A stretch of DNA of 64,000 nucleotides from Pseudisothecium myosuroides (lineage: Eukaryota; Streptophyta; Bryopsida; Hypnales; Lembophyllaceae): the NCBI GenBank assembly GCA_951799445.1, contig OX637289.1, positions 5,733,321 through 5,797,320 of the forward strand, given 5' to 3'. Below, one piece after another: positions 11,611-23,217 of the stretch; the first letter of the stretch is position 1, and every line of letters starts with the position of its first letter. Both the position numbers and the translations under genes were made by a program. The notes below the pieces were generated by a model. That model saw nothing but the letters and a program-made list of their open reading frames with translations, did no database searches and was not told the DNA's origin.

Positions 11611-13680
11611 TCGATCGACCGACTTCGACGAATCGATGGAGGTGGAATGCTAGTGCAATTCAAACATATCAGTAGTACAACTGTTGGAAAATTTACAACA
11701 ACACCCGCCTTCTGTAAGAAACAAACATTGAGTGTTTACTTTAGTTTCATTGCCAGAACTGAATCATAAACTGAAGTTAGAGTGCTTCCACATTGTGGAT
11801 GAAAATGCAGGATGAAAGTGGAGAAATTGTGACCCCGATTGTGACAGTGTGCACTTAGTGTAGTAGACTGATGATTGACCCTGAATCCTCTAGCCTAAAA
11901 ATAATCCAAAGAGATCATATTGCGTCGAGACAGTCGTGTGGAATTGATGATTTACTTGGTGCGTCGATATGTAGCTTAAGTCTCAAGCAAGATTGTTTTT
12001 CCTTAGGTTACAAGTACGATGTACACATTTTCTAATAAAAAGTTTAAAGGTCGAATTTCAAGTCCACAATGGTTTGGAAGGATTGGAAATTTGGAACATC
12101 AATTTTGTTAAATTGGCAGTACTCCTCAAATGAAAAACTGAGACATATATCTTCTCAGAGGTCAAATTTCAGGTCAAAAACTAGGACATGTATAGATTTT
12201 GGTTTCAAGTTGCGTGGCTTGAATTGCTCCAAAGTGATTGAATATTGCCAATTTATTGAAATAGTGACGTTACGGGTTTTGAGAAGTTAGCAAAAGGATC
12301 CTATGGTGGAATCTATCAAAAAAGTAATGAAGACTCTAAGGAATTGAGCATTGTTTAAGGATATGCTGCACATAGACAATTACAAGAAATATGTATACTT
12401 TCTTTCATTTCTTGTCACATGTTGCACAGAGCATATTTCAACACAATTTTAGAAATAATCATCTGATGCATGGTGACATTTAGAACAAATGTCTTTCTAA
12501 TAGACATGCTGCAACTACTATAAAAAAGATTTTTTATGAAAAAATGTTGTCAGAAACAAATTGAGATGTTATGCTACTCAAAAAAGTTTGAGCAATTTCG
12601 AGATGTAAGTTATGCTACTCAAAAAAGTTTGGACAATTTGGAGATGTAAGTTATGCTACTCAAAAAAGTTTAGGCAATTTGGGCAATTTACATATTTTGG
12701 GCAAAATCCTTCATCTACTTCTAAAATTTGGCATATATAACTAATATAAAATAGTGTGCAATTGTCAAAGATAGTCACATTTAGTACAAAATTCCTTCAT
12801 TTCCTTTTAAAATTTGGCATGTATACAATTAATATGATATATTGATATAATATGTAATTGTCAAAAATATTGTAGCTTGAGGTCACCTGTGGCATACTTT
12901 TAGCAAATAATTATTTAAAATTAGAAAGATTGGTTTATCAGTTTATTTAGTATTAATAAATTATTTGACAATTTTAAAATAGTTTCTCATAACTTTTGGT
13001 AATCCTTCAAATTATTGAGAAATTGAAAAGCTTTACTTCAATGCATAGGAAAATGATAGTCAATATATGACTTTTAATGAATTTGTTACTTCTCAATGTG
13101 TCCTTATTTCATTGTAAGGTTAAAGGAATGAATTTGGATTCCGCATTGTCTAGTAGACATGTCCTACCTAGGATAGTAGGATCCTATATAATTTTGTTGA
13201 AAGTGATACAAATTTTATTCAAGGGAATAGTTGGCAATCTACTATGCCTTTAATGAATATTCCGTTAAAATATCAATATTCCACAAACTTGGCACTTTTA
13301 AATTTAGACAATGGGGTCTAAAATGTGAGCTGGTCCTAGATTTTAGACCATGTGGTTTGAAATCTATACTAGTCCTAAAAAATGAATGGAAAAATGGCGG
13401 AAGAATATCGCCATTTTAACAAAATAATTATCTATTGTAGATGAAATCAATGATTGTTACAAATTCTTAGGACAATATCACTCCTTTGGAGATGAATGTA
13501 CACACTTTTGAGTTTTGAATGAATAATTTAAATTTCATCCATATATTTGCATACTTCATCTATGTATATATATATGCAAACAACTTCATCTCTTTAGCAA
13601 AGACATAGCCCAAAATAAATGGGAAAAAGAAACCCTTCCCTTTGCTAGGAATGTAACCTCAAGTAAATTCAAAAGACAAA
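11611..13680. other. Spacer between the RING-CH duplicates
   Basis: No gene is supported. From 12562 to 12690 a unit of about 50 bp (containing TTATGCTACTCAAAAAAGTTT) is repeated three times. Around 13310-13430 there is a remnant with ATGGCGG and CGCCATTTTAA, resembling the ends of the element at 19508-20733. Confidence 0.45.
12562..12690 (+). repeat. Tandem repeat, about 3 x 50 bp
   Basis: Three successive copies of a block that includes TTATGCTACTCAAAAAAG and CAATTTxGAGATGTAAG, with a few substitutions between copies. Confidence 0.7.
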
Positions 13681-13942
13681 AAAATTCCATGCTAGCTCGC
13701 TGCAGAGGCTCATATATTACCCTATGTGAAGGTTAGATTCAGAACAAATGAACTAATGAGGTCATTTCTGTAAGAAAAAAATTGCCACATGTCATCTTGT
13801 GAATGGTGTGAGGTGACATGGACCCTTGAGAATCTGACATGGAAATTCAATTTAGGCACCTGAGTGCCGAATCTGACCTACCGAGGCTCTCTTATGCTTC
13901 TCTGCAGAGAGTCTCGAGAGAGTTTCGCTTTGCTCTCCGTCC

Positions 13943-14044
13943 TATAAAAGCATCCTCAGAAGGCATTGTGGTTCACTTCTCTTGTGTTGATTCAAAGTTG
14001 AGTTGTTCCTGGTCGACTGTGGGAGAGAATTCAAGCACACACGG
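13943..14044 (+). promoter_or_regulatory. TATA box and leader exon of RING-CH gene 2
   Basis: TATAAAAGCATCCTCA at 13943 matches the block at 9094 before gene 1, and the following leader is similar to gene 1 (TTCAAAGTTGAGT in both). A good donor, CGG|GTAAGCC, follows at 14044/14045. A matching acceptor (CCATTGCAG, ending 16122) precedes the first coding exon. I infer a 5'-UTR intron of about 2.1 kb that now contains the Tc1 element. Confidence 0.5.
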
Positions 14045-14094
14045 GTAAGCCTTACCTAGCCGTCGATAGTACAATTTGCTCTACTTCTAATATA

Positions 14095-15738
14095 CAGTGG
14101 CCAGCAAAAGTATTCGGACAGCAAGCTGTATTCCCGAAATAGCTCAAGCAGTGGTTAAAAAGTCAAGCTGTCAGAGATTTTTTTGACTGCATTTATGAAG
14201 AAAACCACATGGCATGTAATTAGCATCAATTCCCTCGAAATTAGCCACTTGGATGATCTAGATTGTGAAATATCTTGAAGTGGTGTATACAACTTAATAT
14301 GCATACAAGTTGTGCACACTACTATCTTCTCAATGCAAGTGCTGTTTTGAAGCTTTCTTGTGCTACAAAAAATTTCAGCGTTTTAGAGAGGTTCCAAGTG
14401 ACTCACTATTGCTCCTAGGAGATGTGAAACTGAGAGAAAGGCAGTTCTTGAGATGCATGAGCGAGGCAACTCTTATGGCGAAATTTCAGCGATTTTGAGC
14501 ATTCCTCGAAGCACTTGTAGTGACATAGTACGAAGATTTGGTGAGAGAGGGAGTTTGAGAGACAAAGCTTCACCTGGTAGACCTCGAATTCTTGATGAGT
14601 GCGATGATTGTGACATTGTAAGGAGGTTAAACGATCAAAGTACTAGTACCGCTTCAGTAATAGGAAGAGAATTAAGGTCTGAGGGCATGCAATTGAGTGA
14701 TGATACAGTTAGAAGGAGTCTTCAAAGGCAAAGGTTGCAAGCACATGTGAAGGTGAAGAAGCCTCTTTTGACAAAGAAGCATCGAGCACGTCGTTTTCAA
14801 TGGGCAAAGAAATGCAATTCTTTCACTTGGAAAGAGTGGAGTTTTGTCATCTTCTCTGATGAGTCAAAATTTAACCTTTTGGCTCAGATGGACGTCACTA
14901 CTGTTGGAGAAAGAGTGGAGAGGGTCTCTTAGACCAGCATGTGCAATGTACAGTTAAACATGGGGGAGGAAGTATAATGGTTTGGGGTTGTATGGGTTGG
15001 GGAGGAGTTGGCAAGCTTCATTTGATTGAAGGGAAGATGGATAGATATGTGTATCGAGAGATTTTGGAGACAGAACTTATAGAGACTATACACATGCAAG
15101 GTTTAGAGGAAGAGAGTGTCATTTTCCAGCATGACAATGACCCCAAACATACTGCAAATTATGTTGTAAATTGGTTGCTTGCACAAAAGTTTAATCTTAT
15201 TTGGCACCCACCGCAATCCCCTGACCTCAATCCTATAGAACACCTTTGGAATGAAGTAGATTGTCGTATGAGAAAGTCTGAGAGGAAACCCACTAACAAA
15301 AGTGATTTATGGGAGAAGATACAGGAAATTTGGTATAGTATTGAGGTTGATGTTGTTAGGAAGTTGATATGTTCTATGCCTCAAAGAGCTGCTAATGTTT
15401 ACAAAGCAAAAGGTGGATACACACGGTGGTAGTCATCTTCAATGCTTAGAAGTTGCATCTTTGAGTTGTGAAGTCATTTTATAGCTTGTACTTTCATTTT
15501 CTACAAATAATGTACAATGTTATCAGTTTTTGCAAAAAGAATTATACATCTTAGTTGCATATTTGAATTAAGCTAATTTTTTTGGGTTCATATTTCAACT
15601 TCAAAGGTTGTGCTACATGTTTATTGCAACTATATGCTCTTATAGTCTTTTACTTTCAATTTTTTGATACATCGTGTAAGAGTGGCAGCAAATTCTTAGA
15701 ACAAGCTTCCACTGTACAACTATTTTTGCTAGCCACTG
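14095..15738 (+). mobile_element. Tc1/mariner (DD34E) DNA transposon
   Basis: The left end starts CAGTGGCCAGCAAAAGTATT; the right end read from the other strand starts CAGTGGCTAGCAAAAATAGT. Terminal repeats are about 27 bp with six mismatches. TA flanks both sides (14093-14094, 15739-15740), the hallmark duplication of Tc1/mariner. The element is 1644 bp and holds one transposase gene on +. It lies inside the inferred leader intron of the second RING-CH gene. Tc1-type DD34E elements are common in animals and fungi; the well-known plant mariner-like elements are DD39D. That makes this copy notable. Confidence 0.9.
14402..15432 (+). pseudogene. Tc1-type transposase, frameshifted
   Basis: The transposase would excise and reinsert the element at TA sites. 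The first frame (open from 14402; first ATG 14453, stop 14932) carries the N-terminal helix-turn-helix region (GNSYGEISAILSIPRST, then GRPR) and the first catalytic Asp in FSDESKFNL. The second frame, to 15432, has VKHGGGSIMVWG, the second Asp in QHDNDPKHT and PDLNPIEHLW. Counting gives 34 residues between the second Asp and the Glu, so DD34E. The two frames overlap: the downstream frame can be read back to about 14880, right after a T run (14877-14880). One lost T there would explain the break. No good ATG is seen before 14453, so the true N-terminus is unclear. This copy should not make active protein. Confidence 0.88.
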
Positions 15739-15740
15739 TA

Positions 15741-16122
15741 TATTGAGAGAGATTAGTTGCCTACTGCATGCGAATTGGGAAACGACACATTTAAATTTGT
15801 TATAGGCTAGTTCTGCAGTACGTGAACTAGTTCATTTGTTCATTACAACATTTTGTTAGAGCTAGCGTTACAACTTGCTGCACATGAGTCTAAAGTTTGA
15901 TGGATACTTAACTTCCCGAATTCAAATTAATTAGATGGTAGAAGCATTAGAACATGTGCATACTGTTGCAAGCTTTCTGCAGTGATGGATACATAAATTC
16001 ATGCTAGCTAGTAGGGTACGTAGTTAACCGCAATTGTATTCCCTTGAAGTCTGACAAAGCCGTAGACCGCACCCCCAATTCCCCAATTCCTGACCGGCCA
16101 CAAATTTTTATTTCCATTGCAG
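15741..16122. other. Rest of the inferred leader intron of RING-CH gene 2
   Basis: No coding sequence. It ends in a pyrimidine-rich stretch and CCATTGCAG, a plausible acceptor for the leader/coding exon that starts at 16123. Confidence 0.4.
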
Positions 16123-16203
16123 CAGTGTCCCGTTCTTCTGAAACAGCGGTAGCTGGGGTTGAATTGGCTGCCGGCCCTTCGACCAAATTGTGACGTTGAG
16201 GAG

Positions 16204-18425
16204 ATGGAGATGAATCTACAAATGAAAAACATTATCGCTGCTTCCACCGGTACCCGTGCCGAAGACGACGTGCTCATGGTTCCGATCCCACATCAGCCAG
16301 GGTACATTTAGTGAAACCCTCGTTAATTCGATCTCCAGGGGCACCCCCTAATACATATTATGATCATATATTCGTTCATTAAAATGGCATGTTTCAGAGC
16401 GCCCAAACTAGGACTGTATAGATCTGAAGTTCCAGGTGATGGGCATTTGGAATTTAAGTGCCGATGTCCTGAAGTTTCACCATTTTAATGAATATGAGTT
16501 TGTACTGAAATGATATGCAGGCCCGCGGAGGCGACCATCTCGAGTGGAAATGGACCCAAATTTTACCCTCCTTCGTCGTTTCTTTGGTCTCCCATCGGGT
16601 ACTAGAAATACAATAATTACTACCGCCCAACCTAAGGGAAATTTATTAGGTCTAACTTCTTTCGTATCCAGCGACTGTCATAGTCGATAAAGTGGCATGC
16701 TTCAAAGCGCCAGTTTTGAAGTGCGAAGAGCTCTGTATAAGCTGGGATTTGTATAAATCTTTGAGGTTCTTGGAATAGTGCCCATTTCTAGAAACCGATT
16801 CTGCCAATTTTACAAAGAGTTATGACGAATCTGCGAAGTCACGTGAATATAGTGAATCTCAAAACGAATTTCAGCTGTGTAAGGGCTAGCTAGGAGGATA
16901 GAGGGATAGTGTGATCAATTATATTAGTTGACTTTCGGCTGGTGGAATGGTGAATCCATCGAAAGGGTATATGTTACATAATGTTGTATCAGTCTGCAAT
17001 TAACGATTTAATTTTGATACGCATCTATTTAATTCACTTACAAGTGGACATGTTGAGCATGTTAGCAGGTATGTCAAGCGGATCGGGGCTATGGAGAACT
17101 CGGATTCCCGGCTCGGATTACAACACTAAAACCATTCCGGAGCCTAAAATCTGCAGGTATGAAACCATTAGTAATTTTTATGTCCTCCAAATTCACAATT
17201 GTTGGTGCTCCAAAACATGACCATTATTTCAATGAGCTAAATTATTTATATGTGAACAGTGGATTCCCAAGTGTAAAATTCGGAACCTCTATTCTCAAAG
17301 TCACTGAGATCTTTTCAATATCTCTCAAATCACAGCTTGTGCACGTTCAGCCTTGCCGTGTGAAGGACTCGACTTACAATTCATTTGCATGACGTACAGG
17401 ATCTGCGATTTTGAAGAAGAAGAACATGACGACGACGTCCTGGTGGAGTTGGGTTGCAGCTGCAAAGGTCAGATGAGCAGGATGCACAGAAAATGCATCC
17501 TCAAGTGGTATGGAGTGAGAATGCTTCTGGAGAAACTCTACAAGTGCGAATTATGCAAGTGAGCCCCTCGATCAAATTTAATTTTCACTTTGCAAAGGCA
17601 GCTCAGCTAATGTACACGGCTCAATTAATCACGAGTTCATCGAAACTGATTCAACACTTCGTTGATACACAAAATTTAAGTTATATTTAGATGGTCGAAA
17701 ATTCATATTTCACTGAATAACGTCAATTCAAGTCAAATTCGTTAATTCAAGTCAAATTCGTTAACTGGCGGAAATTTACGGCATTAGCAACTTCAGGACA
17801 CTCTGTCGCCCTGAAACTTAGCTTAAATCCGAATTCTTGGCCACTTGAATGTCACAACCAGACATACATATCATGTGTAAAGAAACATACCATTCAGCCT
17901 GATCACTTGATGAAAGCTGGTCCGATCCTCACATCGCATTAGATTGATTTTGTGCAGCTAGTAATATGGATTTAATATATTCGGAGTCTAGCTAATACTG
18001 AATTCAACTACGTTTCTTTCGATCGGCCTTGCAGTACTGTTCTGCATCCCAAGGCCCAGCTGATAGTGGCACGAGGAGTGTCTGATCACGAAAATGGCGG
18101 CCGAGTCGTTCTCATGCAAGCTCTGAAATCGTCGCTGGCCTCGTATGCCCCCCAGATCGAAGTGGAGCGTGCGGCTACTTACAAAGAGCTGGTGCAACTA
18201 TTGCTTGATGAGAGAGCCGAGTGGTACAGACATCGGAGACAGGTCGTCGTCAACATTGAAGCCCTAGAACTTGCGAATTCCCAGGAGGGTCGTCGACGAG
18301 AACCGTTTCCGCCTCCGTGCAGCCGAGGAGCTTTGGCTTTGGTCATGGGAGCCACTATTTGGGGTGTGGGGTTGTTTATTTATCTCATTCATCACTTCTA
18401 CGGGAATGCTGCATTCCATTATTGA
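16204..18425 (+). CDS. RING-CH (RINGv) membrane E3 ubiquitin ligase, copy 2
   Basis: Four coding exons: 16204-16301, 17079-17156, 17400-17558 and 18035-18425 (726 bp, 241 residues); all splice phases agree and all introns are GT-AG. RING-CH finger at residues 58-111: CRIC, acidic EEEEHDDD, CSC, H88, C91 and CELC (108-111), the C4HC3 pattern of MARCH/Doa10-type ligases. The third exon has the same length (159 bp) as in copy 1. A conserved ELVQLLLDERAEWYRHRRQ segment follows the finger. One transmembrane helix lies at about 210-230. Expected role: membrane-anchored ubiquitin ligase; target unknown. It is a tandem duplicate of 9292-11610 in the same orientation. Its promoter is now separated from the coding exons by the Tc1 insertion, and whether splicing still works is not known. 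Confidence 0.85.
16375..16492. mobile_element. Short MITE-like element in RING-CH intron 1
   Basis: 118 bp bounded by TTCATTAAAATGGC and CCATTTTAATGAA. The same ends bound the larger element at 19508-20733. Intron 1 of gene 1 (about 9461-9590) holds a related, less intact sequence, so the insertion probably predates the gene duplication. Confidence 0.5.
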
Positions 18426-19507
18426 CTTCGACTGATCGAGCGAGCGAGGTGGAAGCTAGCCAGCTAGATCGAGTACTAAATAATTTGAGGCTAGGTGCAT
18501 GCTGAATTTATTACTAAGTAGATATAATTCATCAGTGGTCGGTACGTACTTGCTAGAAAGTAAATCAGTGACTTCACTGGGATTAAGTTTTATAAGTTAA
18601 TGACTCAAGGATTTCCAGACGACAAGTATACAGTAGCTGATTAAAGTCCGGTCGGGATCAGTCGAAGTCAATGGAATGCAGGGATGGATCAGACGGTCTA
18701 GAAATCTTCAGCTGGTTCTGTGCCCAATGGAGGGGGCCGGGGAATATGGGAGTATTATGAAATTTTGTAGAAAAAATGAAAAACTGGAAAAACAATTAAA
18801 ATATGTATTCAAACATTTCAGGTCTAGGAAAATGTATCTTTAAAAGTTTTGCAGAAAAATGGGTTAATGTTCAAAAAAATTTAACCCTTGAAGGACTGCG
18901 GAGCCCACTTTGGGTTTTTTGAAAACTCGGGCAAGCTCTTATCTACTCTGTTGACTTCATAATTTCAAACGTTTGAATGAAATTTTCTGGATGGATGGAT
19001 TGGATGCTAATTGTCCTAGTCTAGGTGGAAAGCTTTGTTTCACATCATTCTGATATATATTGCAATGGTTAGAAACTTAGAATTAAACTACTGAAGGATT
19101 TTTTTGGTTTCAATGTCAAATTTGGCCATTTGGAGAATCGGGGTCAAATTGGCTAGCCTAAAAATAGATCTAAAAATAGATTGATTAATTTTTATTGAAT
19201 TCCATCTATTGATACTTATTCAAAAACATTTGAATCATTCAATTCTAAAGATTGATGTGAAAGTTATAATAGAGAAGTTTTATTTTGTGGGCAATGTCGA
19301 ATTAAGAAAAAATATATGAAGACTTTACTGTATGTAATGTATTAATGTCAAACCTTTCATCAAGACGTTTTCAAACTATTTGTTGTTGAGGGTGTGGCTA
19401 TGTGCCTCTGTGCGAATGTAATTTTTTAATATCAAATTGATCTTGTGGAGAAAAACAAAATCACAAAATATCATAATTTTTCAAAGGTTTATCTTCATAT
19501 GGCCAAT
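18426..19507. other. Downstream of RING-CH gene 2
   Basis: The first part is presumably the 3' UTR. Beyond about 18700 nothing coding is seen. Confidence 0.35.
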
Positions 19508-20733
19508 TTCATTAAAATGGCGGTATTCCGTTAATTTGACACTTTTAGCAGTTCAGACCGCACAGTCTAAAGTCTGAACTATTTTTTCTATACCAGAATC
19601 TACACTAGCCCCTAAAGGACCGGCATGTGTTTTTTGGCCGTATAGAAATTTTGGGCAGGTCCGTGTGACTAGAGATTTCTATATTTTAAGCTGAAATTTT
19701 AATAGAAGGTGGGCCCGAGGAATATCTTTCATATGCACTAAATTTTAGGACATTTGAAAATAGGAGTCAAAAGTTATGGCCAAATATGTTACTTTTTTTT
19801 CGTAACTGGGCAGTCCGGGCAGCAAGAAAAATTTGGCAAAATTTTGATTTTTTTTTTTTTAATATTTTTTTTCTTGTAGATTATATTTTTGTCTATCTGG
19901 AAAGCTTTGATTCGTTTCATTTGGATTTGTTATGAGAAAGTTATGGACATTCTTGTTTTTCGGGCAGTTAGAGCATCTTCTTGAAAAAAATAACTTGTAG
20001 GATTCATTTCTGAATGCTATTTTTGCAATTTTTCAAAAAAAATAAAATCTCATGGTTTAGTTTACTTGCTAGAACAATCTCACCATTGGGATTAGTGTAT
20101 TTTAATTCCATCTAAAATATATTAATGTTTTAGATTTTCCTTCTGTCTCATACCTACTTCTACTTAATAAATTTTTTAGGAATGATAATTAAGTTTTTTT
20201 GAATATTTTTTTTTTCCTAGACTCTCAACTCAATTCTCCACTATAAAGATTTGAAGCACAAAACTCTATAGTGCAAAAATTTTAAGTGAAAAATGTTTAA
20301 AGTCAAAAAATCTAGTCCCGCAATGTGCTGAAATACTTGTTTTTTCCACTTTAAACGCAGATATCTTGCAATCTGAGCGGTCAAAAATTCTGAAATTTTT
20401 TCCATACATTCTCATACTAGTTGGGTGTAAGATCCTATGGTTAGATGTGAAAAAAAAACATTTTTCAAATTTTTTTACTCCTTGCTATAGAAATGGCAGT
20501 TTTGAGTGTTTTTTGGCAGAAAAAAGGCCTTGGGCCTTTAGGGGTTAGTATTAGATTTTTGAAATCTACACCTATCCTAGATATTTGAAATCTTTACCAC
20601 TCCTAGATTTTTTAGACTGCGCGATCTAATATCTATGTTAGTCCTAGATTTCTGACCTAGATGTTAGCAATGTATACTTGTCCTAGATGTCAAGGTGTGA
20701 AAATGGCACACGAAATGCCGCCATTTTAATGAA
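19508..20733. mobile_element. TTCATTAAAATGGCGG inverted-repeat element, interrupted
   Basis: The left end TTCATTAAAATGGCGGTATT matches the right end read from the other strand (TTCATTAAAATGGCGGCATT). The 936-bp TTAA-family element at 19609-20544 is inserted inside, so the host element is about 290 bp long. The interior is rich in CCTAGAT/TCTAGG-like words. No open frame. Confidence 0.6.
19609..20544 (+). mobile_element. TTAA-family inverted-repeat element, copy 2
   Basis: Starts CCCCTAAAGGACC and ends GGGCCTTTAGGGG. Flanks are CTAG on the left and TTAG on the right, one base off a perfect TTAG duplication. It is closely related to copy 1 over most of its length, in the same orientation (shared GGGCAGTTA, ACTTGTAGGATTCATT). 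Non-coding. Confidence 0.75.
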
Positions 20734-22560
20734 ATTTGCCATTCATAGGGTGTATTTATGTTTAGATTGAAAGCTTTGATTTGTTTTATTAATTTAGATT
20801 TGTAAGGTAAAACTTATGAAGGTTTTAGTTTTGAGGACAATCACAATATCATAATTAATAGGATTCATTTTTAAACTCAATTTTCACAATTTTTCCTAAA
20901 AAAGGTCCAAAGTGTGTAGATTACTTCATTTGTTTTCTACATCAATCTCATTGCCGTTAGGATCAATTGATCAAGATTTTCCTTCTTTCTTGAACATGCT
21001 TCCATTTTGCAATTTTAAAGAATATAAATCATATTTTTTTAAATTTATCTCCTAGAGATTTCCAACAAACTTCGCCACCATAAAAATTTAAACTTCAAAA
21101 TTCAAAATACCTAACATTTGTTGGAAGCTATCAAGTTGGTAGAATTAGCATATCTTTTTTTGTAGGAATTTTTTGACCTTGAAATTTGGCACACATGTTA
21201 TTAACATAGAGATGATTTCATGATAAAAATTTCATGGTAAATAAACAATTTTTCAACCCTTAGAATAGTGTCAAAGTTGGTAGGAGTAAAATTGTTTCTT
21301 ACAACTATACATGCTGGTGGATTTCAAAAAAAAAATTGTGAGTCTTTTGACCTTGAAATTTGGCACATATATTATCAACATAGAGATTATTTCATGGAAA
21401 AAAATTCATGGTAAAATAAAAATATTTTAGCCCTTGGAAGGGTGTCAAAGTTGGCAGCAGTGAAAATTTGCTCTCAGCTATACTTGTTGGTAGACTTTGA
21501 ATATCTTTTTTTTGATGAATTTTTTGGCTTTAAAATTTGGCACACTTATAATTAACTTAAAGATGATGTTGTGCCAAATTTTCATAGTCAAAGATCAATT
21601 TTTTAGCCCTCGGAAGGCTGTTAAAGTTGGCAGATGTGAAATTTATTTCCCTACGATTGCAAAAACACCATTTTGAATGGTACCCCATTGTACATTGTGG
21701 AACAAGTGAGGAACAAGCATCTATTTATTTTCTAAATTGTTTGGATCTTGCTTTTGGAAACATGCTTACATTTGAGTGATCCTACTTTATAAATTGTAGA
21801 CATTGAATATATAGATGTTGTGTGTATATACATACACACATATACACACACACATACACACATATATAATTGTAAGCTTGTCTATATATTGTCTTTTAGA
21901 ATATTATTTTTTTATGTCAAAAATTTAAATATACAATTAGTAGGTCTTTTTATAAAATTTGCAAATCTTTTTATTCTGGTGTATTTACTTGTATAAGGTA
22001 TAAATTAAATCTAATATATAGTAGCAATTACTGAAGTGAATATGTAGAACAGTAATTGTAGATTGAAGTGAGATTTTTGAGTGTACAAATCTTTTTAGAC
22101 GTCAACAAGATAGTTGATAACGTATCAGAGGTAGTTAAATAAGAAAGCACAATTAACCACACTTGTTCAAATTTGAACAAAGTTCTGAAAACTCTCTAGA
22201 CCAATTTCCTTTGCTTGAAAATAGATAGATCTTCTTCTTCAAATGACGAATTCTATATTCTATGCTAGGGCCTAAGGTAAAAAAAACAAGAATGGTGTCA
22301 CAATAATGCTTTGTCCTAGGTAAACAACAATATTAGTTTATTGATAATGAACAAAAGTGGAGAAATTAATCAAAACAACATTGAATCAATAATTTGCAAA
22401 CAAAGTTTGAAATTTTTAATTTTTAAAAATAAAAAATAAAAATCAACCCCCCCATCCAAACAACTAGTCAGATCCCTCTCCTTTGACCAAAACCTAACTA
22501 GGTTGTACAATGTGAATACAATTGTAGATAGGATTTGGAAACTTGGATTTAGAAACCATA
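20734..22560. other. Intergenic DNA with degenerate ~180-bp repeats
   Basis: No gene is supported. Three degenerate copies of a ~180-bp unit lie at 21115-21660. A CA/TA-rich microsatellite (ACACACATATAC type) lies at about 21818-21870. Confidence 0.5.
21115..21660 (+). repeat. Three degenerate ~180-bp tandem units
   Basis: Each unit contains TTGAAATTTGGCACA (third copy slightly altered), then ATTAACATAGAGATGATTTC or a variant, then a stretch ending near TGTCAAAGTTGG. The copies lie near 21178, 21352 and 21531. Confidence 0.6.
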
Positions 22561-23217
22561 GTCAATGCAAGAGTCAATGCCATAGCCTCTGTCTCAAGGA
22601 TAGCCTACAAAAAGTTTGGGAAGTCCATTCTCCTCACGCTTATGTAAGGTCAATAAAGAATATAATGACCATGCACCAAATACAAGTTTAGATCGCTTTA
22701 CATCCTCTTTTAAATATGTACAGCATGTAGATTTAGTGATTGAGTTTCTTAAATGGGATAGTCCAAAATTAGTTAAAATTTGAAACCAAATATCATGATA
22801 TTTAAACCACATTATGTAAATATTAAAATTACAAAATGTAATGTAATGACAACTACAAAGCTATAAAGGATTTTTAGTTTATTTCTTAAAATAGCTGCTC
22901 TAAGCTCTTTAGTTTATTTCACTCTAAATAATTTACTAGGATTTAGTTTTCAAATAGCAACAATCATTATCAGTTTCATAGAACCAAAAAGAAGAATGCG
23001 TTAATTCTACGTGCCAAATGCTTCCAAATTCATATTCAATAAAAAATAAATAAAGATTGGAATGGTAATGGAATTAAATAAACAAATTCAAAAGCTCTGT
23101 ATTATAGAACAGGATGTCAATTTCACTTCGTTACGAAGAACAAATCACAGAAAGATCATAAATCTGTATTAACATTACACAAGCCAACAAATATGGCTAA
23201 GCTCAAGCCCAGCGCGT

